This document shows, one piece after another, positions 1 to 12,046 of a DNA stretch of 26,035 bases. The translations under genes were made by a program, and so were the position numbers. Source of the DNA: Acanthaster planci (Eukaryota > Echinodermata > Asteroidea > Valvatida > Acanthasteridae); the NCBI RefSeq assembly GCF_001949145.1, contig NW_019091768.1, positions 46,497 to 72,531 of the forward strand, written 5' to 3'. How positions within the stretch are numbered: the first letter of the stretch is position 1; every line of letters starts with the position of its first letter. The notes under the pieces were generated by a model. That model was not told the origin of the DNA. It ran no database searches and was given only the letters and a program-made list of their open reading frames with translations.

Positions 1-417
1 ATCATATGAGATCGGTTGTTTAACGTGATTACTGAGGAATTAGCAAAATTGTTTTGTGTCAGTAGTAAGAATACAGCGCTTCAAGACCAGCGCATCTGCT
101 GCATACCGGTACCTATGCCCAGAAGGAAAAGCCTCATTTTCACCTCATTATAATATTAGAATGACGTCCAAGATTACGAGACTGTCTCCATGCTCTCGTC
201 TCTCCTCTACAGACCTTTTTCACCCATGTGAGTGTATTGCGCTAAATGTAAACAATACCACCACGTGTGGACCGCCGTGGCCACGGTGGTCGCATATATT
301 CCTACGGGCAGCTTCAACCACGTACAAGCGCACGTGCGAACGCTGCATGCTTGACTAGTTTATCTTGAATAAGTAGATTTCCATCGATGAGACTTGAGGC
401 TATGCATTGCGGAAGTA

Positions 418-641
418 CTAACTATGGACAAGTTTGCGGTGACACCATGTGGATGTATTTCTCTTTTTTGAGTGTGTGTGGTTCTGAGAAGAACCGGGGT
501 TCACTCGACGTTTCGGACAGTGTGCTCTGTCCGTCTTCAGGAAGTCTTTCTCCAGTGAATTTCTGTTCTTCTCAGAACCACACACACTCAAAAAAGGGAA
601 ATATATCCACATAGTGTCACCGCAAACTTGTCCATAGTTAG
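418..641. repeat. Foldback (MITE-like) element 1
   Basis: The arms 418-494 and 565-641 (77 bases each) are near-perfect inverted repeats, starting CTAACTATGGACAAG and containing TTTTTTGAGTGTGTGTGG. The 70-base centre (495-564) contains a second hairpin whose 7-base arms CGGACAG/CTGTCCG (read on the minus strand) lie between CTGAAGA and AAACGTC. Flanking simple repeats of TTACCATCACAACA lie just downstream (642-685). No protein is encoded. This looks like a non-autonomous foldback transposable element. Confidence 0.75.
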
Positions 642-1803
642 ATTACCATCACAACATCACGATGCACTAATTACCATCACAACACATGGCGGTCCAGCGC
701 GATTGTGACATCACAGGAAAAAGGCCTATTGAGGTCACGCACTGCCCTCCTCCACTTCGTTCCGCTCGGTCGTCTTCTGGTTCTCTTCCCCAAGGTCGGG
801 TTCAGAGTAGGGGCAAGGTCGCACGCTCCTTCTCTTAAAGCTTCACTGCGTCGAACAAAGATGGAAAAATATAAGAACTACAAAAATGCATAGCTGTTGT
901 CGCAAACCAAAACGCTCGTTGGACGTCAAACTCAGAAAAAAATAAAACGGCGAGTTCTTGCTGCATGTGATTTCTAGATCGCCGCAAACACTTGGCCACA
1001 CCTGCTATCACAGCGACGACAACGTTTACACCTGTCCTCACTGCAGACCTCTCTACCCACACAGACTGTCCAAGCTGCCTGTGCAGACTGCAGAAAAGCT
1101 CCAGTCTTGTTAACGCGATAGACACAAATCGTGTTGTTCGATGTGTATGCCTTACGAAGACGCTGAAAGTTAAAGTCGGTGATATTTAAGACATTGAATG
1201 CGTAAAAATAAAACGTATCTCGAAAGATTGTGGGTGTACATAGATCCCAGCCTAACATGTACATGTATCGGGTAAGAGCTTTACGGACCGACGCTTAACG
1301 AAACGATCAATCTGTACAGAATCACGTTATCCCCACAAGACCTTCGTTGTTTACGTTGTTGTATCGAGGGAGAAACTTTATAAAATTGCAATTAGTCCTA
1401 TATTAAAGGCGCTAGAAAATCTTGACGAAATTTGTCCTGAAAGCATACCGTTAGAAGAAATACCCCATGTGTCCAACTCCACCGAGAGTCAGACGCACTC
1501 AGATGGTACCGGGTATGTCAGACCACAGAGCTTCCGAATCAGCGAGACCCACAAAACCCCAAGCCCCTTCAGACCCGCGAACAACTTTTACAGGAGAAGA
1601 ACTAGACCCTGATGTCATCAGATTGATCGATTTTGTTATGTTTTTCAACGATATACCGTACGCAAAGTCGGTGTTTTGTTCCACACAAGTCGAACGATCA
1701 GAATGATAAAGGCGTACGAAGACGAAAGATTAGCAAAAGTGCGGGAGTCGATTGGAAAAACGAGCTGAAAGGGTATACATAGATAAACGTAAAAATAGTT
1801 ATT

Positions 1804-1849
1804 TGCAAAGAAATGAAGACAATGCATGCAAAGAAATGAAGACAATGCG
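1804..1849. repeat. 23-bp tandem duplication
   Basis: Two adjacent copies beginning TGCAAAGAAATGAAG (1804-1826 and 1827-1849) differ at one base. The repeat lies inside the 3-kb inverted-repeat region and has no evident function. Confidence 0.75.
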
Positions 1850-3424
1850 AAATTATGATTAACTGACGAAGAACTAAGAGATGTCGACATTCTTGTTGCT
1901 TTAAACGCGTGAAAGAGAATACATCAGAGAAGGTATCTCGAGGGTCATCGATTTTAGGTAGAACCAGAGTCAGTTTTGATCTTATCCCATAAAAGAGTCA
2001 TGTTTTACCGTAGTGCCGTCAGAATAACTAAAATTTACGTAATAACCAAAACAAGATTTAAATAGATAAGGCCTATATCTTCTACGGTATTACCTCTACT
2101 TCTACTATACTCAACAAGGTCCATATAACGCCGAGGAGTCATAAACTGATGTGTATCGAAACGCTATGATATTTGGGAAAAAGATAATGATTATCGATAA
2201 AAGTTAACCCTTCCAACCTTTCAATCACCACAACGCAGTATCGGTTCACTGTTGTCCAATAGCTGTTGGCATGTGCAAAAGCGATTGACCTTGGCAGTTG
2301 TACTCATAAATATCGCTCCTCGTTTTAAGAGCCGAATATTGTCGCTGTTGATATCAAGTAGCTTATCTTTGCTAACGCACCCTCAGAAAATCATTAATAA
2401 TAATTTACTTATTTGTGAATTTAACAATTTTTGTCTGGCTGGCTTAAATTCTTTCTCCTCATATTCCCTCTCGATAGTAATACCATTTTCATTTTTCAAC
2501 ATTTCATTTTGTCTTTAAACATCAATTTTCTAAACTCCACTCGGCGAAACTTGTATACCCCTTGCTCGCATGTTCTTCAACACGACTTATGTCGGTCGTG
2601 TTTGCAAGAGAGCTTTTCTGTAGTCGGCACATGCAGCTTGTCAGTCTGTGTTGGTAATAAGGTCTCCAGGTGTATGCTCTGCGCCATTATCACAGGTGGC
2701 TACCAAAACGTCTGCAGCAGTATAGACATCCAATGCAGCAAGAACTCGTCGTTCTAGTTTTTTCTGGCTTCAAATTTAGACAAGCGTTTGGGTTTGCTAC
2801 AGTAGCTACATAGGTATATTTTCTAGTTTTTACATTTTTCTTACACTGTTTTTTTTTCGACGCAAACGAAGCGTGAACAGAAGGAGCAAAGCGACCTTGA
2901 GAAGAAAGAGCTGGTGTGAGCTGCGAAGCGTGAAGAGAAAATGCGCATGACCCTGAAGGGGAGTGCAGCTGGACAGGGTCTGTCTGGTAACCTTTACCTC
3001 ATTATAATATCACAATGAGGTGAAATATAGGTGTGTTTCTTTTCTGTTGGTTAGGTTCACGTATACAGAGGTTGTGCTGGTCTTGAACTTCCGTGTTCCT
3101 ACTCTATCAGTTTAACAGAAAATGTCCAGACTTGACGTGGCAAGCTCTGCACAACGACACGTTTCATTCCATTTTTAATTTCATCTGTGAAAAACTTTCG
3201 AAAACTTACAGCCTTATAAGCATTAGTTTGTGCAGTTATAGATTTCAGCATTGTCCAAATATTTGAGATGTTTCCCCAGCGCCCATAGTGTTGTTTTAGC
3301 GACACGATTACATGTAAAAAAGTCACAAGAAGTGTTGAAAGGCTCAAGGGCGATCTACGTAGTAAAGTCCCTTCGGATATACAGTACATTTCATATCAAT
3401 AGTCATACTCTTCCCGTTCTCTTT

Positions 3425-3430
3425 TATATA
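3425..3430 (+). promoter_or_regulatory. Possible TATA box of galectin A
   Basis: TATATA, in the context TTTTATATAGG, lies 49 bases upstream of the galectin A start codon. If used, transcription would begin near 3455 and leave a 5' leader of about 25 nt. The position suits a core promoter, but an upstream non-coding exon cannot be excluded. No equivalent box is seen upstream of galectin B. Confidence 0.3.
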
Positions 3431-3478
3431 GGTCCAGTCTTCTTTGTTTTATTGACAGATTGCTCCAACCTGAACAAC

Positions 3479-6400
3479 ATGTCTGCTGATTTGGTTACAA
3501 ACCCGGTAAACACTGTTTCTATAATATTAAACTCTTAGCAAATGGTCAAATGCAAAACGATTGGAATGTTTGTGTGACAAATTTGTTTTCAAACAAACGT
3601 TTTTGAAACAGCAATTTCATGATTTCAAGAGTCGAAGTTTTTATTTTTTTGAAACAAACCTAAGTATACATTATTGAAGACTGAAATGGGGGGGGGGATC
3701 GATATGTAAAAAAGGAAATGTTTAAACATTTGTACCTGTAAAATCTAACTTGTTTCTAGAAGTGCAACTTGTTAGGCTGTAAGGTTTCACTGTGTCTAAA
3801 GGGAGGAATTGAATGCGTAATTCCATATAATCGTAACCAGCCGGCCTTTAAAATGTCAAGTGAAATCCTGCGCAATTTTTAACATTCAACAAATAAATCT
3901 TTTCTATAGACCTTTTCTTCGTTTGAAATGCTCCAAGCACCAATATTGGTGGATTCATTGAGGAAAACTAAACGCCTTCAGAGAGTTGTCTATGGATCTG
4001 ATGTCAACCTTTTCTTTATCTTTTAGCCTATCCCATACAGTGGTCCAATCCCTGGTGGAATATTTCCTTCCAAGACCATTCATGTCCAAGGTTTTGTGCC
4101 GCACGGCAGCCAAAGGTAGGTACAGAAGAAAATGATATCCCTTTATTTGTAGTTGTTGGCCTCTAGACCTGTGAGCCACGGTGAATCGATCCGCTCGACT
4201 GATTTCCTTATCCTTCTTTTATATCACGTACATGACTGAGCTTGTGTCACCTGTCAATACATGAGAATGAGTTTAAAGTTGGAAAGTATCGTTTCAAAGC
4301 ATCGTGTGGCAAAACTCAGCTTTAACGAGGTGGTCCGGGGGGATGTTTTCATGTGTAACTCATTATTCGATTGCTTGATTCTGCCGAGTCATCAGAGTTG
4401 TTAGATATCCATTCGTCTGTGTATAGCTGGGTTTAGATGTTTTTGAGATTCCTAGTTCAGGTTATTGAATTGTACAGCTGGAAATGAACACCGTGCATGA
4501 AGGAAGTGCATTTTATGGTCTGAACAGGCTCTCCATTTCAAACATTTGGTTTTGAAATGTCGTCGCTGAAAATGCTTGCAGTTTTGAAAGATCAATTCAT
4601 TTAAATTATCGTATGTCAACCGTCCAACATTCAGAAGTTGACTGCTTCCTCTGGTAGTTGACTGCTGCTTCTTGGAAAAGGGTGTCGGAAAAGCAGTTGT
4701 AAAGTATTCATAAAAATGGAATTGAGAATACAGGAAGACTCCTCTTCAGTGAATATTGCGTGCTCAACTTTCAAGTCATCTAAACATGACAGAAGAAAAA
4801 AAATGTGAAAAACAGTACTCTGCGGCATGTCAGAACTAAAGTTTAAAGGGAAAACCTCCCAAACAAACCCTTAAAAACGATATACGTTTGCACTGGTACG
4901 TGCATCTAGCCAGTCGTCAATGGAACATGTTCAGGGTTACTTGAAAGATAGGCCCCCGTAGTAGTCAATCTTTTTCGTCACTGTGCCTAACCACTGCGGT
5001 ACAAGCCCTTTGGTGGCATCAAGTAAATATTTTCAAAACATTAAGTGCATTTTTTCGAAGCTCGTTTTCACAATGAAGTACGTGTGTATTTTTCACCTTT
5101 GTTTGTACCAGATTCCTCAGTCGGGTAATTTTAAAGTTTTTTTTATCATCCCCAATACCTTCACTTCCCTGTACGGCTTTATAGTACACCGCTGCATCGG
5201 ACACGGTCTGGCGCTCACATTGCAATTCTAATTTGCTCAGGTTCAGCGTGAACCTTCAGAGCGGCGTGGGCACCAATGTGTCAGACATCGCTCTCCACTT
5301 CAATCCCCGTTTTCAGGGGGGCCAGAACGTGGTGGTGTGCAACACGAAGACTGGCCAGAAATGGGGAGGGGAAGAACGCCAACCTCACTCGCCCTTCGTT
5401 CAAGGCCAGAACTTTCACATCATCATCCGCTGTGAGCACAACTCATTCAAGGTAAACAAAAATGGACGAACATGTTCCAATTTGAAGATTGGAACGAGCC
5501 GGCCTGTCCTCTTGTGCAAACCAGTCAGCTAGCTGAGCGACTAATGCATATGAAAACAATAGCATGACAAAACCAGGAGACTTTGTCGGGCATCACTGGG
5601 AAAAATTAACAACAATCCAGTCTGCGCAGAGCTGTGTCACGTTCATACGTGGGGTAGTGATACCCTACGGTGATTAAAGTACTCCAAATTACAACATGAC
5701 AACGCGACAAACGAAATCAGTCCACATGACGAATTTTTGACCTGACTTGGAGCCCACACTTGGTCCACACGTACTACGAGACAAATTTGTCAATGAGAAC
5801 AGGCCAGAACCGTTGCATAACGGTAAACGAATGATGAAATTTGCAAAAGTTTATAACAAGAGCGAACTTACGTCCTGACAGAACAAACTCCTGCTAGAAA
5901 GAATATCGACGAGAATATAATATCAAATCAGTGCTTTGAAATATGTTATTGCCAAGCTTTCGGTAACTGAGTACCTTCTTCAGGACAAGCAGATTCAGTT
6001 CGAAAGCTCGGCAATCACATATTTCAGAGCACTGATTTGATGTTATATTCTCGTCGGTATTCTGATCACAGTGCTACGCAGCGCTTCCATATTCCAGCTA
6101 GAGAGAGGCAGAGAGAGAGTACGTCGCGTAAGCGTAGGCCTACAAGAATACGTTCATGTCTGATACGAACTAAGGAACTAAAACCTTGTGTTGCAGAGTA
6201 ATATTGACGAGGATACGATTAATTTATGATTACGACCATGAACAACCACTTGGGCGACTCTACACAGAAAATACAACAATTTAAATACAATGCCGGGACT
6301 ACGTTGGATGAGTAAGAACACTCGGGGTTTGTGAGAAAGTGCGTGGTGTGGAATCCTAGACTTGACAAAGTCTGACCACCACAGCTGTATTACAAGTCAA

Positions 6401-9400
6401 ATAACGTGCAGATCTCTTCAAACTTGGCAGCAGTTTAACAGTGGAAAAGTAAGGTGTCTTTTCATGTTTCATTGAAAAGCTTGCCACAGACCTAACATGA
6501 GAGTAACTTAGGTGAGGTTATAATTGATTTGCCATGAAATTTTGACCTGTGACGACTTCACCTGCATCGAGCACGATTAAGTCAAGGATTTGCGTGTTTT
6601 TCCCCTGCCGATTTCAAGGTGGCTGTGAACGGCAACCATTTTCTGGAGTACAGATACCGTATACTGAATCTGCAGTTGATCAATGCCGTTATGATCGATG
6701 GCACCGTCACTGTGTACAACATCCGATTTGAGCCGCCGTCTGCCGTGAGTAGATTCCATTACTCGGCTATTCCCTTGAAGTACATGTGGCCGATTTTTCT
6801 TTCATCGGAAACTTTGTTGTCCTGAGGGAAGGAAACGCGCGAGCTGTAACAATTCTTGCAACTACATAGCTTGGAATTCCTGATTTCAATGTTAGCCAAA
6901 TGTTGTGTAATTTTGAAACAAATCGAACAATAGACTTTACATATTGAATTAGTAAACACATCATATCCGTAAAAGTAGTTTTAGTCCGACTTTATCCACC
7001 CCCCACTCTGTAGATTTCCTTGTTGATTCTTCCCCTCATTTACGCCACTACTATCATGTCTTCTTCAATAACTTTTCAGTAAGATTTATCAGAACAAATT
7101 GCAAACTCTAATGCATGCATTTTACCCGATTCATCTTCTGGTTTACCAGCCAGCGTACCCGGCCTACCCACCAGCTCAACCGGCCTTCCCTGCAGCCCAG
7201 CCTGCCTACCCTGCAGCCCAGCCTGCCTACCCTGCCGGCCCGAAGGTAGTCAGCTACCCCGTAAGTGACGTTTTCGCTGTTCGATTGCTGTTTGTTTAAG
7301 CGCATATCACTCTATTTTACAACCCATCCTGTTACTTCCAGGCTTGGGTCACTGTTATAAATCCTTTGCGCTGATCGTACCCATTTTCTCCGGACTTGGG
7401 AGTTTTGATTGGGAGTAAAGAACCATGCGACTCTGCTGCTATAGACGTAGCTTGGTCAGTGACAATTTATATTGAAGACCCCCGTGGGTATTACAATACT
7501 CAGTGCGAAGAACAATGAAAAGACATCTTATCAAAAAACTGACAACCTATTGGAAGTGTTATGAGTTTTTGGAAACAGTGTTGTAAAGTTAATTTTGCTC
7601 TGGGTGTTGGTTGCTTTATATAATTAATCATGAAGGAAAATGATATAATGAGCCCCAAAATCATTGATGGGATTTCGCTGTGACAGAGTCCCTATGGAGT
7701 GACCCTCTCTTTTTGGATTCGATTTAGCCCCTGCCATACCTGGACACAATTCCCGGAGGCATGCGACAAGGCAAGATCATCGTGGTTAAAGTTACCATCA
7801 AGCCCAACCCAACAAGGTAGGCACCTCCGAAAATATGTTTATTGACCTAATATTCCAAACGAGGCTGAAGTAGCGGAATTATGATGCTTGAGATTCTTCT
7901 CCCAACTTTCTTAAGCGCAGCATCAAAGTGATCCAGTGTCTAAATTTCTGTCCGCATGGAACTTTGGTAATTATGGGCAATGACACTTAGGGTACTTGTA
8001 CAGAGTGTCCACCGAGATAACAAATGTCAGATGTGCATTGACAAGAATGGTGGCTACTGCACATTTAAATTTATGAGGTGAGTAGCGACACTGAAGCAGA
8101 TTAGGTAGGTTTATTAGGTGTATATACATTCCTTGTTTTCAAGAACGTGTTCTTCAAGCAAAAGCATTTGGTACTCTGCACACTTGCATAGTTGAGCCTT
8201 GCCAAGTTATCAAATATGCAACCTTGCCACAGTGCCGATTTTGAAAGAGTGCCATCGGTCTAGTTTGTTCACTCATCTGTGTCAACAACGTCACAAGCCC
8301 TGTACCATTCCCAGAGATACATTTCTATTTCCCGTATAGAAAATAATTTGGCCATCAGGCCTACAGTACTTTTTATCTCGGTATTGTTTTTCTGTGGACA
8401 CGCTGAATGACCACTGCTTCAGGGATACTTCAGTCTGTTTTGGGAATCAGTGGTTCATGGGTAAAAGATACTTGGTTTGGAGCTCAATGGAACACGAATT
8501 AATTCTTTAGTCTGAGTGTTCTTATCTAACTCTGGTGAGGGGGACGGGGCACAGTCGACTGGATTTATGGGAGTGAGATCATTTCTCAAATGTTTAACTA
8601 ATGAAACGTCAACTGACAAATCATTAGTTTCTACTTATCGATATCTTGGGTATTTAGAGGAAGAAAATAATGTGGCTTGAAATCTCGGTACCGGTAAGAA
8701 TGTTTTGAGTTATTTTATTCTAATTTTTGTAATGCATTTTGGATACTTCTTTTGCTGAATTGCTTCACAACATGAAGCGAAATAGCAGTAGAATCATAAT
8801 GTTTTCTATCTCATTCTGTCTACTTTTGTTTTGATTCGGAAAACGCAGGTTCCACATAAATTTCCAGTGTGGCATGTCCAACAACCCAAGGAGTGATATT
8901 GCATTTCACTTCAATCCACGATTCAACGAGAAGGCTATCGTCATGAATGCCCTGCGCAGCACCAGATGGGATGGCACTGAGCAAAAACACCGCACCTACT
9001 TCCCCTTCCACCCGAATGGGACCTACGAGGTAAACATTCAATGCTTCCTGTTTTCTTTATCAGAGTCCTCTCTAGAGCGAACCAGTTCGGTAGACCTATT
9101 TTATTTTAAAAAGCCAAGCTATTCTTGAACTGAAACAGGCATACCAGTTGGCCTATGGCTGCGCTGATAGGCATATCCCGGCACAGGTTTCCCTGTTTCC
9201 TGGTGACACGCTTTCATCTTAGGAAGGCACTCTCCCATTGGAATCATCAGATCTTGACGTACGGCAAGTGGCCTTCGTGGCTATAATAGCTACAACCATG
9301 GAATGTAAAGGACTGCTCTTTTTGACAGTGATCAGTGATTCGTCTCCACACTTCATGTACTGAAAGAATCCTCTCCTTTGGCCAAAAATCCCTGAGAGGG

Positions 9401-10055
9401 AAACAGCTATAGAACAAAGAGTGGATACTTCGAGTGAAAAAGGAATTCTACACTGCCAGACAGTGGTGTTAAATGAACACTATACTGTATTGAATCGATA
9501 CCACTTGATGTTTTCATGAGTGCCAGTGGTCCTTCTATACATAACATGTTACATAGTGCCACTGATTCTAACACCGTAGTTTCCACTCTGTATAGGATGT
9601 GGGTTTACCGTCTGTTCGTGTTTTCGTCATTCAAACGGAGACTTAACTTAAATTGAGTCCACTTCATATCGGAGACTGTGATCAGAAATCAGAAATAAAT
9701 GATTCGATTTTAATCATGTCGACATGAGATATTACTGAGTTTGTAGACAAGAAGAATATTAAATTGGATTACCATTTTGTGAGATTCAGATGAGGGCGTC
9801 GCTGGGTATATATACTCTTGTATGAATCAGCCTTTCATACTTGAATATTTAAACTTTGGTCGCCATCTCTCGGGTCAACAGTGATTTCATTTCATTTTTA
9901 TTTTGTAGATTATGTTCCTGTGCGAACATCACGAGTTCAAGGTGGCTCTGAATGGCTCCCACCTCCTGGAGTTCAAACATCGTCTGCCGTTTCAGAACAT
10001 CAGTGCTCTCGCTGTGGATGGTGATTGCGTGGTTACAGAAATCAACTACCACTAA
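3479..10055 (+). CDS. Tandem-repeat (bi-CRD) galectin A, complete, 8 coding exons
   Basis: Predicted beta-galactoside-binding lectin of 326 aa. Coding exons: 3479-3505, 4027-4115, 5241-5451, 6619-6744, 7150-7260, 7728-7816, 8849-9029, 9909-10055. All introns are GT/AG, and the 981 nt join in frame from ATG to TAA. Residues 1-9 are a short leader (MSADLVTNP), about 10-151 the N-terminal CRD, 152-188 a Pro/Ala/Tyr linker, and 189-326 the C-terminal CRD. The N-CRD keeps the galectin sugar-contact residues (LHFNPRF, VCNTK, WGGEER). The C-CRD keeps FHFNPRF but has a shifted, weakened W..E motif (RWDGTEQK). There is no signal peptide or membrane segment, as in known galectins. The ATG was chosen because the same small exon, ending in VTNP at a phase-0 donor, starts galectin B. 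From family knowledge, two-CRD galectins cross-link cell-surface glycans in adhesion and innate immunity; the actual ligand is unknown here. No AATAAA lies close downstream of the stop, so the 3' end is not placed. Confidence 0.9.
4027..6744 (+). other. Galectin A N-terminal CRD (F4-type), exons 2-4
   Basis: Exon 2 (4027-4115) encodes the opening strands, with the hallmark PYSGPIPGG and SKTIHVQG. Exon 3 (5241-5451) carries LHFNPRF, VVCNTK, WGGEER and the F3 strand (FHIIIRCE), and ends at FK. Exon 4 (6619-6744) resumes at VAVNGNHFLEY and finishes at FEPPSA. The exon 3/4 junction therefore falls inside strand F4, which defines an F4-CRD. All canonical contacts are present (His, Asn, Arg, Asn, Trp, Glu, Arg), so lactose-type binding is expected. 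The exon 4 acceptor is TTTCAAG rather than CAG, but the same K/VAVNG junction with an AAAG acceptor occurs in galectin B, which supports it. Confidence 0.88.
5907..6056. repeat. Foldback (MITE-like) element 2, in galectin A intron 3
   Basis: The 56-base arms 5907-5962 and 6001-6056 are inverted repeats with 4 mismatches by hand count, beginning CGACGAGAATATAA. They are separated by 38 bases containing CTTCTTCAGGACAAGC. The centre resembles that of foldback element 1 (a TTTCGG ... TTCAGGA layout), though the arms do not. The transcript of the intron would form a very stable hairpin. A short GA-rich run follows (6101-6120). Confidence 0.75.
7150..7260 (+). repeat. Linker exon of galectin A built from a 21-bp minisatellite
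   Basis: This 111-nt phase-0 exon (37 codons) begins after CCAG and ends at a GTAAGT donor. It encodes repeats of the seven-residue unit PAAQPAY: a partial PAYPAY, then PPAQPAF (7168-7188), then two exact 21-bp copies at 7189-7209 and 7210-7230, then PAGPKVVSYP. Pro/Ala/Tyr/Gln-rich linkers resemble the N-terminal tail of galectin-3 and the linker of galectin-4. They are flexible and set the distance between CRDs. The two identical DNA units suggest recent slippage, so length could vary between individuals. A weaker internal donor (AAG/GTAGTC, at about 7246) could give a shorter form. Confidence 0.85.
7728..10055 (+). other. Galectin A C-terminal CRD (F3-type), exons 6-8
   Basis: Exon 6 (7728-7816) encodes PYLDTIPGG and the first strands. 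Exon 7 (8849-9029) has FHFNPRF, VMNALR and RWDGTEQKHR and stops at GTYE. Exon 8 (9909-10055) starts IMFLCEHHEFKVALNG and ends ITE-like with INYH and a stop. The exon 7/8 junction lies in strand F3, so this is an F3-CRD. The stretch after the conserved Trp is unusual: Glu is four residues after Trp instead of three, Lys replaces Arg, and two extra residues precede FPF compared with the matching domain of galectin B. Sugar affinity or specificity is likely changed. That is inference from the motif only. Confidence 0.85.
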
Positions 10056-11814
10056 ACAACGCTATGCTTCATTGGTTGATAAAAGAGTGCCATCCCCACA
10101 GGGATGGTGCATGCATAGGCCTGCTTAGCTTAAAAACATTATATTCGAGTTACTTAAGATCATTTTCTTTGTATTTCACAAAAAATGGACCTTGTTTGAA
10201 ATTTCCACTGTCAAGGTCTCTTGATTGACTATAAACAGAAGCGACTTTTAATGAACTCTTGTTAACTTTGATTAGATAGTTTTTGGTTTTTTTTAAAGCA
10301 AAAGTACTGTAGTTTGATGGAAAGAGAGGCTGCACAATGATGGGAACTTTCGTAGCAGGAGTGAGACGCACGTATTGACGAAATCTGAAGGGAACAGATT
10401 TGGGTTAGATAGTACATTTGAAATTTTGGTGGAATTTTTTATTCAAATATTTTCATGTAAAGTCATTTATGAATTACACGTAATTGCTTATATAGCTGTA
10501 AGTATTATTGATAGGAATAGTTTCAATTTTTAGATCTGTAGCCACTGGAACTTCCTCCTGAAAAGTAAAATTACCACTTTTTTGGCAAGTACATTTTGAA
10601 ATTCTGTTATTTTGATATTGCTTGGAATTCGGAAATGCTCGAAATTGATTTAAAGCTCATACTTTCAGGTAAATTTGTTCAAAGACTTTTAGTTTACAGA
10701 CCTTCCAAGATTACAAAATATTCAGTTCAAAGTATTTTGACAAACAATGCTTTTAAGTCTGTTGTGCTCCTTTGTTCGTTACCATTTGAGAATATTGTTT
10801 TTGTTTCTCTGTTCAAGATTGTTATTCCCGCGACACACTTTAATGAAAAGTAGGTGAAGCGACGTGAAGTAATATTAGGATAAACATGTCAAAGTAATCT
10901 AAAGTACTGTTCACTTTCGTTTAAAGTATATAACAAAGATAGGTTAGTCTGAGTAATACTTCAAGTATCATTCAATGACCCCACTACTGCACTTTTTGGG
11001 TATTCCATTTTGGTACCTTACATCGAGCTCTTAACACTCATTTAACTGCAATTGAATGTCATATGTTGCTGCAATTTAATAGATGAGGCTATCTGTTTTA
11101 GAAATAATATTTGTCTTTTTTGTAAGCAAAATATTTACTGTAAGTTTAGTTTAAGGCTATAGGCCCTATTGGCTGCAAACCATTTATGGCAGTACTTTAA
11201 TTGATATATCTTTTGAAAGTAGAAATTTCAAATTGCATTTTAAGTTGAACATTTTCAAACTTCGTTGTTTTTCAATTGTAATTGACATCGTAAGGATAAA
11301 GACTTTAAAAGTTACGACAGAAGAGGTTTTTGTCTAGATATAGATTTAGTTATACAAATTTAAATGCACTAAAACAGCATAAAGGTCCATAGCACGTAGG
11401 AAATTACAATTCATATTTGTTGAACAATTACTCTGTTTCTTAATGTTTCTTGGACATACACTCAAATTACGCTAGCTTAAGGTGACTTGGCGTCATTTAA
11501 TACATACATGCAGGGCCTAAATATAAAACTAACTTTGTTTTTTGTTGTGTTCGTTTGTCGGGGTGTTTTTTTACGAATATATGAGATAGATCTGCGATAC
11601 CTGAAACAGTGGTTATTGGGATTATGTCATACAGCTTTTTTTCAGACTTGTAACAAACGTTTGGTAAATGAAAGAAAAAATGTTGGTATCGCACGTAAAA
11701 TATGTACTAAGACTAAGAAAGTTCAGGATGATTCATTCCTGGCGGACAGTTCATCTTCAAAAGAAATCTATTTTTTTCACGTGCACGAGTTTATTATTCG
11801 AGGTGAATAAAGAG
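10056..11814. other. AT-rich stretch after galectin A, no gene seen
   Basis: This probably includes the 3' untranslated region of galectin A. No AATAAA occurs close to the stop; the first clear one is at about 11805, too far to assign. The short open frames here have biased, low-complexity composition and no recognisable motif. Confidence 0.6.
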
Positions 11815-11816
11815 TA

Positions 11817-12046
11817 CACAGTCAGAAAATTAACTGCAAAATAAAAATGGGAACATTGTTTGAAATTTCTTCCCCTACATGGGTTGATTAGAGTATCATG
11901 CTGTTATTAAACTTGTGATCATTTTAACAGATTTTCAGGCCTGAGTGACCAGAAGCTATTTTCCTAATATAAATCACCCAAAAATTGGCTTGCGCAAACA
12001 CTTGCTTTGTTCAGAATTGGTTCAAAAGTCCAGAAAAGCTATGGTA
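11817..12046 (+). repeat. Left terminal inverted repeat of the Tc1-like element
   Basis: About 230 bases that match, in reverse complement, 13697-13918. They share GTCAGAAAATTAACTGCAA at the tip, TGGGTTGAT further in, and TGGCTTGCGCAAACACTTG and GGTTCAAAAGTCCAGAAAA near the inner end. Small indels separate the copies, so the element is not very recent. Confidence 0.8.

Larger units (their letters stand above)
66..3100. mobile_element. About 3-kb inverted-repeat-bounded region, probably a decayed DNA transposon
   Basis: About 100 bases at 66-166 reappear in inverted orientation at about 2996-3100. Shared words include TTCAAGACCAG and TTTCACCTCATT, and I judge roughly three-quarters of the bases to match by eye. 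The inner end contains a near-palindrome (CCTCATTATAATATCACAATGAGG-like, at 2996-3021). Between the arms I find only short broken reading frames, such as 1467-1706 and a charged stretch near 2870-2960. No transposase is recognised. It could instead be two solo copies of one short repeat inserted in opposite directions. Confidence 0.45.

Noticed and set aside
500-560. Hammerhead ribozyme in the centre of foldback element 1
   Set aside because: The minus strand has CTGAAGA, a stem II hairpin and GAAAC in the right order, but I cannot find a credible stem I or stem III with a UH cleavage site. The second element has an extra base before stem II. Similar words may simply be retroelement coding relics.
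5233-5532. Single 99-codon gene at this site
   Set aside because: It is galectin A exon 3 read through into intron. The galectin residues stop at the GTAAAC donor at 5452.
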